Assembly (NCBI GenBank): GCA_945957335.1
Contig: CAMFLJ010000040.1
Span: forward strand, 1-16,631
Source of the DNA: an uncultured Actinomycetes bacterium
GTDB lineage: Bacteria; Actinomycetota; Acidimicrobiia; Acidimicrobiales; Acidimicrobilacustridaceae
DNA: 16,631 bases
Direction: 5' to 3'
Shown one piece after another: positions 1-6,248 of the stretch. The notes under the pieces were generated by a model. The model was not told where the DNA came from, did not search any database, and saw nothing but the letters and a program-made list of their open reading frames with translations. How positions within the stretch are numbered: position 1 is the stretch's first letter; each line of letters begins with the position of its first letter. The position numbers and the translations under genes were made by a program.

Positions 1-1
1 G

Positions 2-535
2 GGCGGGGCCGACTCGGGCAGCTGGAAGGCGATCCCGGGCGTGGCCACCAACCGCGACGAGGTCCTGGCCGGTGCCGGCAGCCGCTACACCTACTCGGCC
101 AACACGCTCGCCCTCGACGAGGCCAAGGAGAAGGGCCTCTCGAAGCTGGCGCTGGTCGGGATGAGCTGCCAGTCGTCGGTGCCGCCGGTGATGTGGTCGC
201 GCAAGATCGGCAAGATCTCCAAGCCGATCGTGTTCAACATCGGCCTGCTGTGCTCGAAGACCTTCGACGACGCCATCTTCGAGGAGCTGTTCGAGGCCAA
301 GTACCGCCTGCCCAAGTCCGAGATCGTGAAGATGAACATCAAGGGCGTCTTCCAGATCTGGATGCGCGACGGCAGCTACCACGAGGTGAACCTCAAGGAG
401 TGCCACGCCTGGACCCGCGAGGGCTGCACCCACTGCCCCGACTTCGCGGCCGAGCACGCCGACATCTCCACCGGCGGCATCGGCAAGGACAACGACTGGA
501 CGCTCACGATCGTCCGCACCGACCTCGGGCGCTAG
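2..535 (+). CDS. Coenzyme F420 hydrogenase/dehydrogenase beta-subunit family protein, C-terminal part (5' end outside window, ends at an in-frame TAG)
   Basis: The frame is open to the left edge, so the true start lies upstream; a GTG at 41 is internal. The 177 visible residues match the FrhB/FdhB C-terminal domain. An A-L-V-G-M-S-C-Q-S segment is followed by N-I-G-L-L-C, and later cysteines in KEC, GCTHC-P and the ADISTGGIG stretch look like the Fe-S cluster region of the family. Members pass electrons between cofactor F420 (or a related deazaflavin), FAD and Fe-S centres, usually in the cytoplasm. The exact partner enzyme cannot be told from this fragment. The frame meets TAG at 533-535, yet coding-like sequence continues in the same frame to 721 (next entry), so the product as read is probably about 61 residues short. 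Family assignment is fairly sure; physiological role is not. Confidence 0.8.
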   Translation, partial: GGADSGSWKAIPGVATNRDEVLAGAGSRYTYSANTLALDEAKEKGLSKLALVGMSCQSSVPPVMWSRKIGKISKPIVFNIGLLCSKTFDDAIFEELFEAKYRLPKSEIVKMNIKGVFQIWMRDGSYHEVNLKECHAWTREGCTHCPDFAAEHADISTGGIGKDNDWTLTIVRTDLGR

Positions 536-721
536 ATCATCCCGCGGATGATCGCCGACGGGTCGATCGTCGCCCGGCCGGGCGACGAGGACCCGGGTGC
601 GATCGCGCTGATGCGCAAGCTGGCCGAGAAGAGCCGCTCGCGCTGGCCCCAGTGGGCCGAGCCGGTGGTGCGGCTGGGCCTTCCGGAGAAGAAGAAGCCC
701 GCCGCAGCCGCCAAGGGCTGA
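536..721 (+). pseudogene. In-frame continuation of the F420 beta-subunit gene beyond the TAG codon
   Basis: Directly after the TAG at 533-535 the same frame stays open for 61 codons, to TGA at 719-721. By my count 58 of the 61 codons end in G or C, as expected of real coding sequence here. The peptide begins IIPRMIADGSIVARPGDEDP and ends in a Lys/Ala-rich tail, and it reads naturally as the end of the upstream protein. There is no Shine-Dalgarno sequence in front of the first internal ATG (548), so an independent small gene is unlikely. A single-base change from GAG, AAG or CAG to TAG, either real or an assembly error, is the simplest explanation. Readthrough is possible but nothing supports it. 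Confidence 0.75.
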
Positions 722-736
722 GCCGGCTCCGGTGGT

Positions 737-964
737 CTAGGCCGCCGGGATGCGGCGGGGCTGGACCACCACGGTGGGCTCGGTGCCCGTGAGGTCGATC
801 ACGGTGGAGCCGCGCCAGAACAGGTCGGCTTCCTTGCCCGGGTAGTGGGGGCCGACGCCACCGTCGGCGCGGCACTCGAGGAAGCCGGACTCGTCGACCC
901 ACACGAGGTCACGATCGGCTGCAGCCGGCGACACCGGCTGCCCGCAGAACACGCACACGTCCAT
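737..964 (-). CDS. Small cysteine-containing hypothetical protein (75 aa)
   Basis: I do not recognise a named family. The 75-residue protein opens with a zinc-ribbon-like C-V-F-C knuckle (C4, C7), has one further cysteine at C31 (LECRADGG), and ends in a basic Pro/Arg segment. Three visible cysteines plus H40 could complete a metal site, but that is inference. The ATG at 964 is chosen because GGGAGG lies five to six bases upstream, the clearest ribosome binding site in this part of the window. The gene converges on the F420 beta-subunit gene, whose extended frame ends 15 bases away. It lies downstream of the lipoprotein gene on the same strand, but 140 bp and a candidate terminator separate them, so it is probably its own unit. 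Coding bias supports a real gene. Confidence 0.65.
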   Translation of the reverse strand: MDVCVFCGQPVSPAAADRDLVWVDESGFLECRADGGVGPHYPGKEADLFWRGSTVIDLTGTEPTVVVQPRRIPAA

Positions 965-1070
965 CAGCACCTCCCGATGGGGTTCTCCCGCCCGGGCGCG
1001 ACGGTACCGAGTGGCGCATGGCACAGCGCGGATGGGGACCTCGACGGCGCGGAGCTCGGTGTGCGGCGCC

Positions 1071-1098
1071 CGGCCCGGGGACCGGCGACCCGGGACCG
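1071..1098 (-). terminator. Possible terminator hairpin downstream of the lipoprotein gene
   Basis: The arm at 1071-1079 (CGGCCCGGG) pairs with 1089-1098 (CCCGGGACCG) with one bulged base and a nine-base loop. It begins 7 bases beyond the lipoprotein stop codon. There is no T-run, which is usual for very GC-rich actinobacteria, so termination function is inferred. Confidence 0.4.
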
Positions 1099-1104
1099 GC
1101 GGGA

Positions 1105-1632
1105 TCAGGCGCCGGTGGTGGTGGTGGTCGACCCGTCGGTGGCGACGGTGGTCGACGTGGTGCTGCTGGTGCTCGAGCCGCTGCTCTTGCCGCCGGACTG
1201 CTGGCAGGCGTTGATGCCGTCCTTGTAGCTCTGGTCCAGGTTGTCCCAGGCCTTCTGCGGATCGGTCTTCAGCTGGGCGTTGAGGTCGGTGAAGTTCTGG
1301 CCGTCGATGTTGTTGGCCTTGGCCACCGAGGCGTTGATCGGCATGCCGCCGTCGGTGCCGTTGCCGTCCGCCTGGGGGCCCGAGAACAGGTCGTACATGC
1401 ACTGGCACGTGCTCTGGTCGGGGGCCTGGACGTCGGCCTTCACCGTGTTGCTGGTGATGGCCAGCGTGTTGTCGGTGTTGTCGAAGTAGAAGTTGGTGCA
1501 GCTCTCGAGGAAGTTCTGCTGGGTCAGGGTGCCGTAGCTGTCCGGCGTGTTGTTCTGCGCGCAGGCGCCGAGCCCGAGGCCCAAGGCCAGGGCCACCACG
1601 GCCATCCCCGCACCGACACGACGTCGCTTCAT
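1105..1632 (-). CDS. Putative secreted lipoprotein with Ser/Thr-rich C-terminus (175 aa)
   Basis: The N-terminus is a textbook lipoprotein signal: basic MKRRR, a hydrophobic stretch to about residue 20, then the lipobox L21-G22-A23-C24. Lipidation at C24 and anchoring to the outer face of the membrane are expected. The mature part has four more cysteines (C45, C76, C78, C143) that could form two disulfides. The last 25 residues are a Ser/Thr-rich low-complexity tail ending in a run of five threonines, which may be a flexible or O-glycosylated segment. The ATG at 1632 is chosen because it places the basic residues of the signal at the start; the nearest purine-rich stretch (AAGGAA) lies rather far upstream. 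I recognise no functional domain. It stands alone between the small CxxC gene and the DNA glycosylase. Confidence 0.75.
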   Translation of the reverse strand: MKRRRVGAGMAVVALALGLGLGACAQNNTPDSYGTLTQQNFLESCTNFYFDNTDNTLAITSNTVKADVQAPDQSTCQCMYDLFSGPQADGNGTDGGMPINASVAKANNIDGQNFTDLNAQLKTDPQKAWDNLDQSYKDGINACQQSGGKSSGSSTSSTTSTTVATDGSTTTTTGA

Positions 1633-1712
1633 CCCTCGGAACCCGTTCCTTCGTCGACTGACGCCGGCCCCCGAGTGGGGGCACGACCGCCGGACACCGT
1701 AGCCGGGTCCCT

Positions 1713-2456
1713 TCACCGCCCCGACATCGGGGGCAGGCCGGCGAGCTCGCGGGCCCGTGCGAACACGCCGTCGAGCATGGGCTCGGTGAGGGTGCCGGTG
1801 AAGGTGTTCTGCTGGCTCACGTGGTAGCAGCCGAGCAGGTGGAGACCGGGCCGGCCAGTGGTGGGGTCGGGCGCCACCGGCACCTCCACGCCGTGGGCGA
1901 AGCGGGGCCGGGGCCGGAGGCCGAGGTGGTCGCACACGGCGTCGAAGCCGAACCTGCCGAGGGCCACCACCACCCGGGCGTCGGCGAGCAGCGACAGCTC
2001 GGCGGCGAGGAAGGGGGCGCAGGTGCGGCGCTCGTCGGGCGTCGGCTTGTTGGCCGGCGGGGCGCACTTCACCGGGGAGGTGACCCAGGCGCCGCGCAGC
2101 TCGAGGCCGTCGTCGCGCCCGGTGCTCTCGGCCTGGTTGGCGAGGCCCGCCCGCCACAGCGCCCGGTAGAGCCACTCGCCGGAGCGGTCGCCGGTGAACA
2201 TGCGCCCGGTGCGGTTGGCGCCGTGGGCCGCCGGGGCCAGGCCGACGACCACGACCCGCGCCCCGGCATCGCCGAAGCCGGGCACGCCCCGACCCCAGTA
2301 CTCCTCGTCGGCGTAGGCCGCCCTCCTGGTGGCGGCGACCTCCTCGCGCCACTCGACCAACCGTGGGCAGGCCCGGCACGTCGCCACCTCGTCGGCCACC
2401 ACCGCCAGCCGCTGCGCACGATCCCCGGTCACGGCCGGGGACTCTAGGAGCGCCAC
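1713..2456 (-). CDS. udgB: Uracil-DNA glycosylase, family 5 (UdgB-type, 4Fe-4S)
   Basis: This enzyme removes uracil and other deaminated bases from DNA as the first step of base-excision repair. With the GTG at 2456 it has 247 residues. C27 and C30 (the C-R-A-C pair), C131 (SPVKCAPP) and C146 are the expected four ligands of the structural 4Fe-4S cluster. Motif A is G-L-A-P-A (72-76) followed by AHGANRTGRMF, the family 5 signature that lacks the catalytic Asp or Asn of other families. Motif B reads H212-V-S-Q-Q-N216, where many relatives have H-P-S. The start is uncertain: neither the GTG at 2456 nor the in-frame GTG at 2432 has a good ribosome binding site. It is divergent from the phosphatase trio, with about 105 bp between them. 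Confidence 0.9.
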   Translation of the reverse strand: MALLESPAVTGDRAQRLAVVADEVATCRACPRLVEWREEVAATRRAAYADEEYWGRGVPGFGDAGARVVVVGLAPAAHGANRTGRMFTGDRSGEWLYRALWRAGLANQAESTGRDDGLELRGAWVTSPVKCAPPANKPTPDERRTCAPFLAAELSLLADARVVVALGRFGFDAVCDHLGLRPRPRFAHGVEVPVAPDPTTGRPGLHLLGCYHVSQQNTFTGTLTEPMLDGVFARARELAGLPPMSGR

Positions 2457-2561
2457 GACGCATCGCCAGGGGTCCGCCGGCCCGCCACGGTCGGCAACCG
2501 GTCCCTGCGGTGGGCGCGACAGGCCGCGGACGGCCAAGCGGTCGGTAGGGTGAGGCCGCTC

Positions 2562-3209
2562 ATGGCCAGGAAGCCCACTCCCCCGCGTCCGACGCTCGTC
2601 CTCCTCGTGCGCCACGGACAGACACCGACCACCGGCTCGACCCTCCCTGGGCGGGCGCGCGGCCTGCACCTCGCCGACACCGGGCGGGCCCAGGCCCAGG
2701 CCGCGGCCGACCGCATCGCCGCCCTCAAGGACGTCGCCGCCGTCTACGCCTCGCCGCTCGAGCGCACCCGCGAGACCGCCAAGCCGATCGCCGAGGCACG
2801 GGGCCTCAAGGTGCAGATCGAGCGCGGCCTGCTCGAGTGCGACTTCGGCGCGTGGACCGGCTCCAAGCTCCGCGACCTCATGAAGCTGCCGGAGTGGCAG
2901 ACCGTCCAGCGCTACCCCAGCGGCTTCCGCTTCCCCGACGGCGAGTCGTTCGCCGAGATGCAGACGCGCATGGTCGGCACCATCGACACGCTGGTGGCCC
3001 GCCACCCCGGCGAGACCATCGTCGCCGTGTCGCACGCCGACCCGATCAAGGCGGCGCTGGCCCAGGCCCTCGGCACCCACCTCGACCTCTTCCAGCGGAT
3101 CATCGTGTCACCCTGCTCGATCTCCGCCGTCCTCTACGGCCCCACCGGCCCGGCCGTGCTCGCCGCCAACTCCACCGGCGACGACCTCACCCGCCTGGGC
3201 CTGTCGTGA
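2562..3209 (+). CDS. Histidine phosphatase superfamily protein, MSMEG_4193 family
   Basis: The 215-residue protein is a phosphoglycerate mutase-like histidine phosphatase. The catalytic R17-H18-G19 lies in LVRHGQT, R68 in the LERTRETA helix, the acidic residue in LLECDFG (E92), and the second histidine H158 in AVSHADP. It matches the MSMEG_4193 (Rv2135c-like) group, whose natural substrate is not settled; annotation as a mutase is by fold only. The ATG at 2562 is preferred over the in-frame GTG at 2550 because GGTGAGG lies about six bases before it. The gene ends in GTGA, so the next gene overlaps it by four bases. The order phosphatase, DUF3090, SCO1664 is conserved across actinobacteria, which supports joint function. 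Confidence 0.92.
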   Translation: MARKPTPPRPTLVLLVRHGQTPTTGSTLPGRARGLHLADTGRAQAQAAADRIAALKDVAAVYASPLERTRETAKPIAEARGLKVQIERGLLECDFGAWTGSKLRDLMKLPEWQTVQRYPSGFRFPDGESFAEMQTRMVGTIDTLVARHPGETIVAVSHADPIKAALAQALGTHLDLFQRIIVSPCSISAVLYGPTGPAVLAANSTGDDLTRLGLS

Positions 3210-3745
3210 GCGAGTCCTTCGAGTTCGTCGAGCCCGACGTCGTCGTGCCGGGCGCGGTCGGCGAGCCCGGCCGCCGCACCTTCTTCCTCCAGGCCCGCCA
3301 GGGCGCGGTCACCGCCTCGTTCAAGGTCGAGAAGCAGCAGGTCGCCGCCCTCTGCGAGTACCTCGGCGGCATCCTCGCCGACCTGCCCCCCATCGGTGGC
3401 CCCGACCTCGCCCCGCCGGTGCCGGCGCTCGAGCCCGACTCGCTGACGTGGGTGGTGGGCCGCCTCGCCGTCGCCTACGAGGAGGCCGACGACCGCATCG
3501 TGGTGGTGGCCGAGGAGTTCCTGGAGATCGCCGACGACGACCTCGAGGCGCTCGACCTCGACGACCCCGCCACCCTCCTGGCCGCCGGCTACGACCCGTC
3601 GACCGCCCGCTTCAGCCTCACCCGGGCCCAGGTCGCCGCCTTCATCGCCGTGGGCGAGGACCTCGTCCGCTCCGGTCGCCCGCCCTGCCGCCTCTGCGGC
3701 CAGCCGATCGACCCCGAGGGTCACGCGTGCCCGAGGCTGAACTGA
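3206..3745 (+). CDS. DUF3090 (TIGR03847-type) conserved actinobacterial protein
   Basis: The 179-residue protein starts at a GTG inside the preceding stop codon (GTGA, four-base overlap), a standard arrangement for translational coupling. The N-terminal half, with RRTFFLQARQG and the KVEKQQVAAL segment, and the C-terminal zinc-ribbon-like tail C-R-L-C...H-A-C-P are the hallmarks of the DUF3090 family. Its biochemical role is unknown. The last part contains three cysteines and a histidine placed to bind zinc (inference). It overlaps the start of the SCO1664-type gene by 19 bases. Because it always travels with a phosphatase and a kinase-fold protein, an accessory or adaptor role is plausible but unproven. 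Confidence 0.92.
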   Translation: MSESFEFVEPDVVVPGAVGEPGRRTFFLQARQGAVTASFKVEKQQVAALCEYLGGILADLPPIGGPDLAPPVPALEPDSLTWVVGRLAVAYEEADDRIVVVAEEFLEIADDDLEALDLDDPATLLAAGYDPSTARFSLTRAQVAAFIAVGEDLVRSGRPPCRLCGQPIDPEGHACPRLN

Positions 3746-4434
3746 CCGCCGACGTGCTCCGCCGGGGCGAGGTCGAGATCGTCGGCCGGATGCCCTGGAG
3801 CTCGAACGCCACCTTCCTCGTCGAGGCCTGCCTCGACGGCGAGACCGCCCGCGGCATCTACAAGCCCCACGCCGGCGAGCGCCCGCTGTGGGACTTCCCC
3901 GACGGCCTCTACCGGCGTGAGGTCGCGGCCTACGAGCTGAGCGCGGCGTTGGGCTGGGAGGTCGTGCCCCTCACCATCGTCCGCGACGACCTGCCCCACG
4001 GTGTCGGCTCGCTGCAGCGCTTCGTCGACGCCGACTTCGAGCAGCACTACTTCACGCTGCTCGACGACGAGTCGACCCACGACCAGCTCCGCCGCATGGC
4101 CGTGTTCGACATCGTCTCCAACAACACCGACCGCAAGGGCGGCCACTGCCTGCTCGACGCCGACGGCCACATCTGGGGCATCGACAACGGGCTGTCGTTC
4201 CACGCCGAGTTCAAGCTGCGCACCGTCATCTGGGACTTCGCCGGCGACCCCGTCGACGCCGACCTGCTCGCCGACCTCGAGGCGCTGCTCGACACCGGCC
4301 TGCCCGACTCCGTCGGGTCGCTGATCGGCACCTTCGAGCGCGACGCGGTGCTCACCCGGGCGCGGGCCGTGGTCCGAGAGGGATCGCTCCCCCACGACCC
4401 GACCGGGCGCCGCTACCCCTGGCCGCTCGTCTAG
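3727..4434 (+). CDS. SCO1664 family protein (PI3/PI4-kinase-like fold)
   Basis: With the GTG at 3727 the product is 235 residues, the usual size of the SCO1664 (TIGR03843, Rv2133c-like) family. Visible kinase-like landmarks are the nucleotide-contacting lysine in G-I-Y-K46-P, the conserved LWDFPDGLYRREVAAYE stretch, the loop V-F-D-I-V-S-N-N-T-D-R-K (127-137) that resembles a catalytic loop, and the metal-binding-like I-D153-N-G. The family resembles phosphatidylinositol 3/4-kinase or HipA-like folds, but no substrate is established. The start is supported by CGAGGG about six bases upstream and lies within the end of the DUF3090 gene, implying coupled translation. It is the last gene of the trio; a hairpin follows at 4445-4465. 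Confidence 0.9.
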   Translation: MPEAELTADVLRRGEVEIVGRMPWSSNATFLVEACLDGETARGIYKPHAGERPLWDFPDGLYRREVAAYELSAALGWEVVPLTIVRDDLPHGVGSLQRFVDADFEQHYFTLLDDESTHDQLRRMAVFDIVSNNTDRKGGHCLLDADGHIWGIDNGLSFHAEFKLRTVIWDFAGDPVDADLLADLEALLDTGLPDSVGSLIGTFERDAVLTRARAVVREGSLPHDPTGRRYPWPLV

Positions 4435-4444
4435 CCGGGCCGGC

Positions 4445-4465
4445 CGATCGGGTCAGTCCCGATCG
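4445..4465. terminator. Hairpin between convergent SCO1664 and DUF2231 genes
   Basis: A perfect 8-bp stem, CGATCGGG at 4445-4452 with CCCGATCG at 4458-4465, closes a five-base loop. It lies 10 bases after the SCO1664 stop, and the DUF2231 stop codon sits in its loop. It could serve as terminator for the plus-strand trio and possibly both strands. There is no T-run. Confidence 0.45.
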
Positions 4466-5031
4466 CCCCCGCCGTCCTCGCCGCCGGGCACCGTGGTGAG
4501 CGTCGCAGGGTTCACGCCGTTGGTGCCACCCGGGTCCTCCCAGACGGCCTTGGCGCCGCTGTGGCCCACCTGGACGATGCGCGCCCCGCCCAGGAGCGAC
4601 AACACGACCGCCACGACGCCAGCGGCGATGGCGACACCGCGCAGGCGGGGGTCCTCGGGCTGGCCGGCCGCGACCTGGCGACGCCTGACCTCGTCGATGC
4701 CCATGATGGCGGCGGCGCCGACGAACACGGCCGCCCCGAACAGCGCGGCACCGTCGCCCTCCTCGGCATGGTCCGCCACGGCCGCGGTGTGCGGGACGTT
4801 CTCCTTGAGCGACTCACCGCTCTTGCTCGCCAGGTAGCACGAGATCGTCCCCACGATCGCCAGGCCGACGACGACCCAACCGATCTTCCGGCGGGCGGCG
4901 GGCCAGAAGGCGATGGCGATCGTCCCGATGGCGGCGAGAGGCACCAGCACGACCGCCGCGTGGACGATCAGCGGGTGGGCCGGGAGGCCGAAGAGCGAGT
5001 CGAGCAGGGCGAAGGAGGGGGCTGCGGTCAT
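4453..5031 (-). CDS. DUF2231 domain integral membrane protein
   Basis: The 192-residue protein has four predicted membrane helices, at about residues 21-43, 50-67, 95-112 and 132-150. The N-terminal G-L-P-A-H-P-L-I-V-H motif, the SGESL and H81/H88 region between helices 2 and 3, and the G-H-S-G-A-K-A-V-W segment after helix 4 are typical of DUF2231 proteins. Histidines at these positions suggest a metal- or haem-binding site, but function is unknown. The tail is Gly/Asp-rich. The ATG at 5031 is chosen because it gives a normal N-terminus; GGAG lies about 12 bases upstream, and a stronger AGGAGG further upstream is not placed for any in-frame start. Four tandem 11-bp repeats lie about 80-120 bases upstream and may control it. 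Confidence 0.85.
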   Translation of the reverse strand: MTAAPSFALLDSLFGLPAHPLIVHAAVVLVPLAAIGTIAIAFWPAARRKIGWVVVGLAIVGTISCYLASKSGESLKENVPHTAAVADHAEEGDGAALFGAAVFVGAAAIMGIDEVRRRQVAAGQPEDPRLRGVAIAAGVVAVVLSLLGGARIVQVGHSGAKAVWEDPGGTNGVNPATLTTVPGGEDGGGDRD

Positions 5032-5110
5032 GGGGGTGAGTCTCTCCGCCTGAGGGCCTCCTGTGAATGCCCTTAACGACAATTTGGTGCAGCGGGGGAC
5101 CTTCGGCCCC

Positions 5111-5154
5111 TGCTACGTGAGAGCCGGGTGAGAGGGGGGTGAGGTGCGGGTGAG
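5111..5154 (-). promoter_or_regulatory. Four tandem 11-bp CTCAC direct repeats (candidate response-regulator box)
   Basis: Read on the minus strand, four consecutive 11-base units begin at 5154, 5143, 5132 and 5121. The first three start CTCACCC and the last CTCACGT. Exact 11-bp periodicity places each unit on one face of the helix, as in PhoB/OmpR-family boxes; the Streptomyces Pho box is built from 11-base units with a GTTCACC core. The array lies 80-123 bases upstream of the DUF2231 start. Identity of the binding protein is inference. Confidence 0.45.
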
Positions 5155-5184
5155 GAGCGGTGCCGACCGTCACGCCGGACGCGA

Positions 5185-5212
5185 CGAGGCCCCGGCCGGA
5201 GCCGGGGCCTCG
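5185..5212 (-). terminator. Strong GC hairpin downstream of etfA
   Basis: A perfect 12-bp stem (5185-5196 with 5201-5212) closes the tetraloop CGGA, 54 bases beyond the etfA stop. It is the most stable simple hairpin in the window and sits exactly where an etfBA terminator is expected. It lacks a T-run. It also insulates the operon from the DUF2231 promoter region. Confidence 0.65.
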
Positions 5213-5266
5213 ATCAGGTCTGCTGTGGTGCGCGGCCCCCGGGTCGAGGGCGGCAGGAGCGCCGGC

Positions 5267-6235
5267 TCAGCGGGCCTTGAGGGCCTCGATGAGCTGGGGC
5301 AGCACCTTGTGCACGTCGCCCACGATGCCGAGGTCGGAGATCGAGAAGATCGGGGCCTCGGCGTCCTTGTTGATGGCGATGATGTTCTTCGAGCCCTTCA
5401 TGCCCACCATGTGCTGGGTGGCGCCCGAGATGCCGGCGGCGATGTAGACGGTCGGCTTCACGACCTTGCCGGTCTGGCCGACCTGGTAGCTGTAGGGCAC
5501 CCAGCCGGCGTCGACGATGGCGCGGGAGGCGCCGGGGGCGCCCTTGAGGAGCTTGGCCAGGTCCTCGACCATCGCGTACTTGTCGGACTCGCCGAGGCCA
5601 CGGCCACCGGCGACGACGATGGCGGCATCGTCGAGCGACGGGCCCTCGCGCTCCTCGACGTGGCGGTTGGTGACGACGGCGCCACCGCTCTTGCCCGCGT
5701 CGGGGACGGCGATGGTCTCGACCGCAGCCGCACCGCCGCCCGCCGGCTCGGCGGCGAACGACTTCGGGCGGATCAGGACGATGTGGGGGCCACCGGCGGT
5801 GAAGGTGGTCTTCACGTTGGTGGTGCCACCGAAGACCGGCTCGGTGGTGACGAGGCTGTCGCCGTCGACCTCGAGGTCGACGTTGTTGGTGAGCACGGTG
5901 CGGTCGAGCTTGACCGACAAGCGCCCGGCGACGTCGCGACCGGTGTAGCTGGTGGCGGCGAGGATGGCGTCGGGGGCGTCGCCGCCCTCGACCGCGGCGG
6001 CGATGGCGCCGGCCACGGGGACACCCGGCAGCGCACCGCCGAGGTCGCCGGTGGTGAGCACCTTGGTGGCGCCGTACTCGCCGAGCTGGCCGGCGACGGC
6101 GTCGGCGTCGCCGCCGGCGTAGACGGCCTCGACCGTGCCGGCGAGCTCGCGGGCCTTGGTGAGGAGTTCGAGCGTGGTGGTGGTGACCTTGCCGTCAGAG
6201 GCCTCGGCCAGCACCCAGATCTTGGAGAGAGCCAT
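5267..6235 (-). CDS. etfA: Electron transfer flavoprotein alpha subunit
   Basis: The 322-residue protein is the FAD-carrying subunit of the EtfAB heterodimer, which accepts electrons from acyl-CoA and related dehydrogenases and passes them to an ETF:quinone oxidoreductase or similar. The C-terminal FAD domain is intact: V-A-G-G-R-G-L-G (208-215), Q-T-G-K (254-257), and the family signature Y-I-A-A-G-I-S-G-A-T-Q-H-M-V-G ending in A-I-N (264-289). Length is normal. The ATG at 6235 has a perfect AGGAGG nine bases upstream, and this site overlaps the etfB stop codon (TAGGAGG), so translation is probably coupled. It is the second gene of the etfBA operon; the order matches fixA-fixB (Rv3029c-Rv3028c) in mycobacteria. 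Confidence 0.96.
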   Translation of the reverse strand: MALSKIWVLAEASDGKVTTTTLELLTKARELAGTVEAVYAGGDADAVAGQLGEYGATKVLTTGDLGGALPGVPVAGAIAAAVEGGDAPDAILAATSYTGRDVAGRLSVKLDRTVLTNNVDLEVDGDSLVTTEPVFGGTTNVKTTFTAGGPHIVLIRPKSFAAEPAGGGAAAVETIAVPDAGKSGGAVVTNRHVEEREGPSLDDAAIVVAGGRGLGESDKYAMVEDLAKLLKGAPGASRAIVDAGWVPYSYQVGQTGKVVKPTVYIAAGISGATQHMVGMKGSKNIIAINKDAEAPIFSISDLGIVGDVHKVLPQLIEALKAR

Positions 6236-6248
6236 GTTCCAGTGCCTC

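Noticed and set aside
533..535. TAG read as pyrrolysine or programmed readthrough
   Set aside because: No downstream structural element or pyl gene is visible and the family is not known to use pyrrolysine. Mutation or sequence error is simpler; reported as a finding with that caveat.
1108..1165. GGT/GTC triplet-rich tract as a possible microsatellite
   Set aside because: It encodes the Ser/Thr-rich tail of the lipoprotein on the minus strand, so it is explained as coding low complexity.
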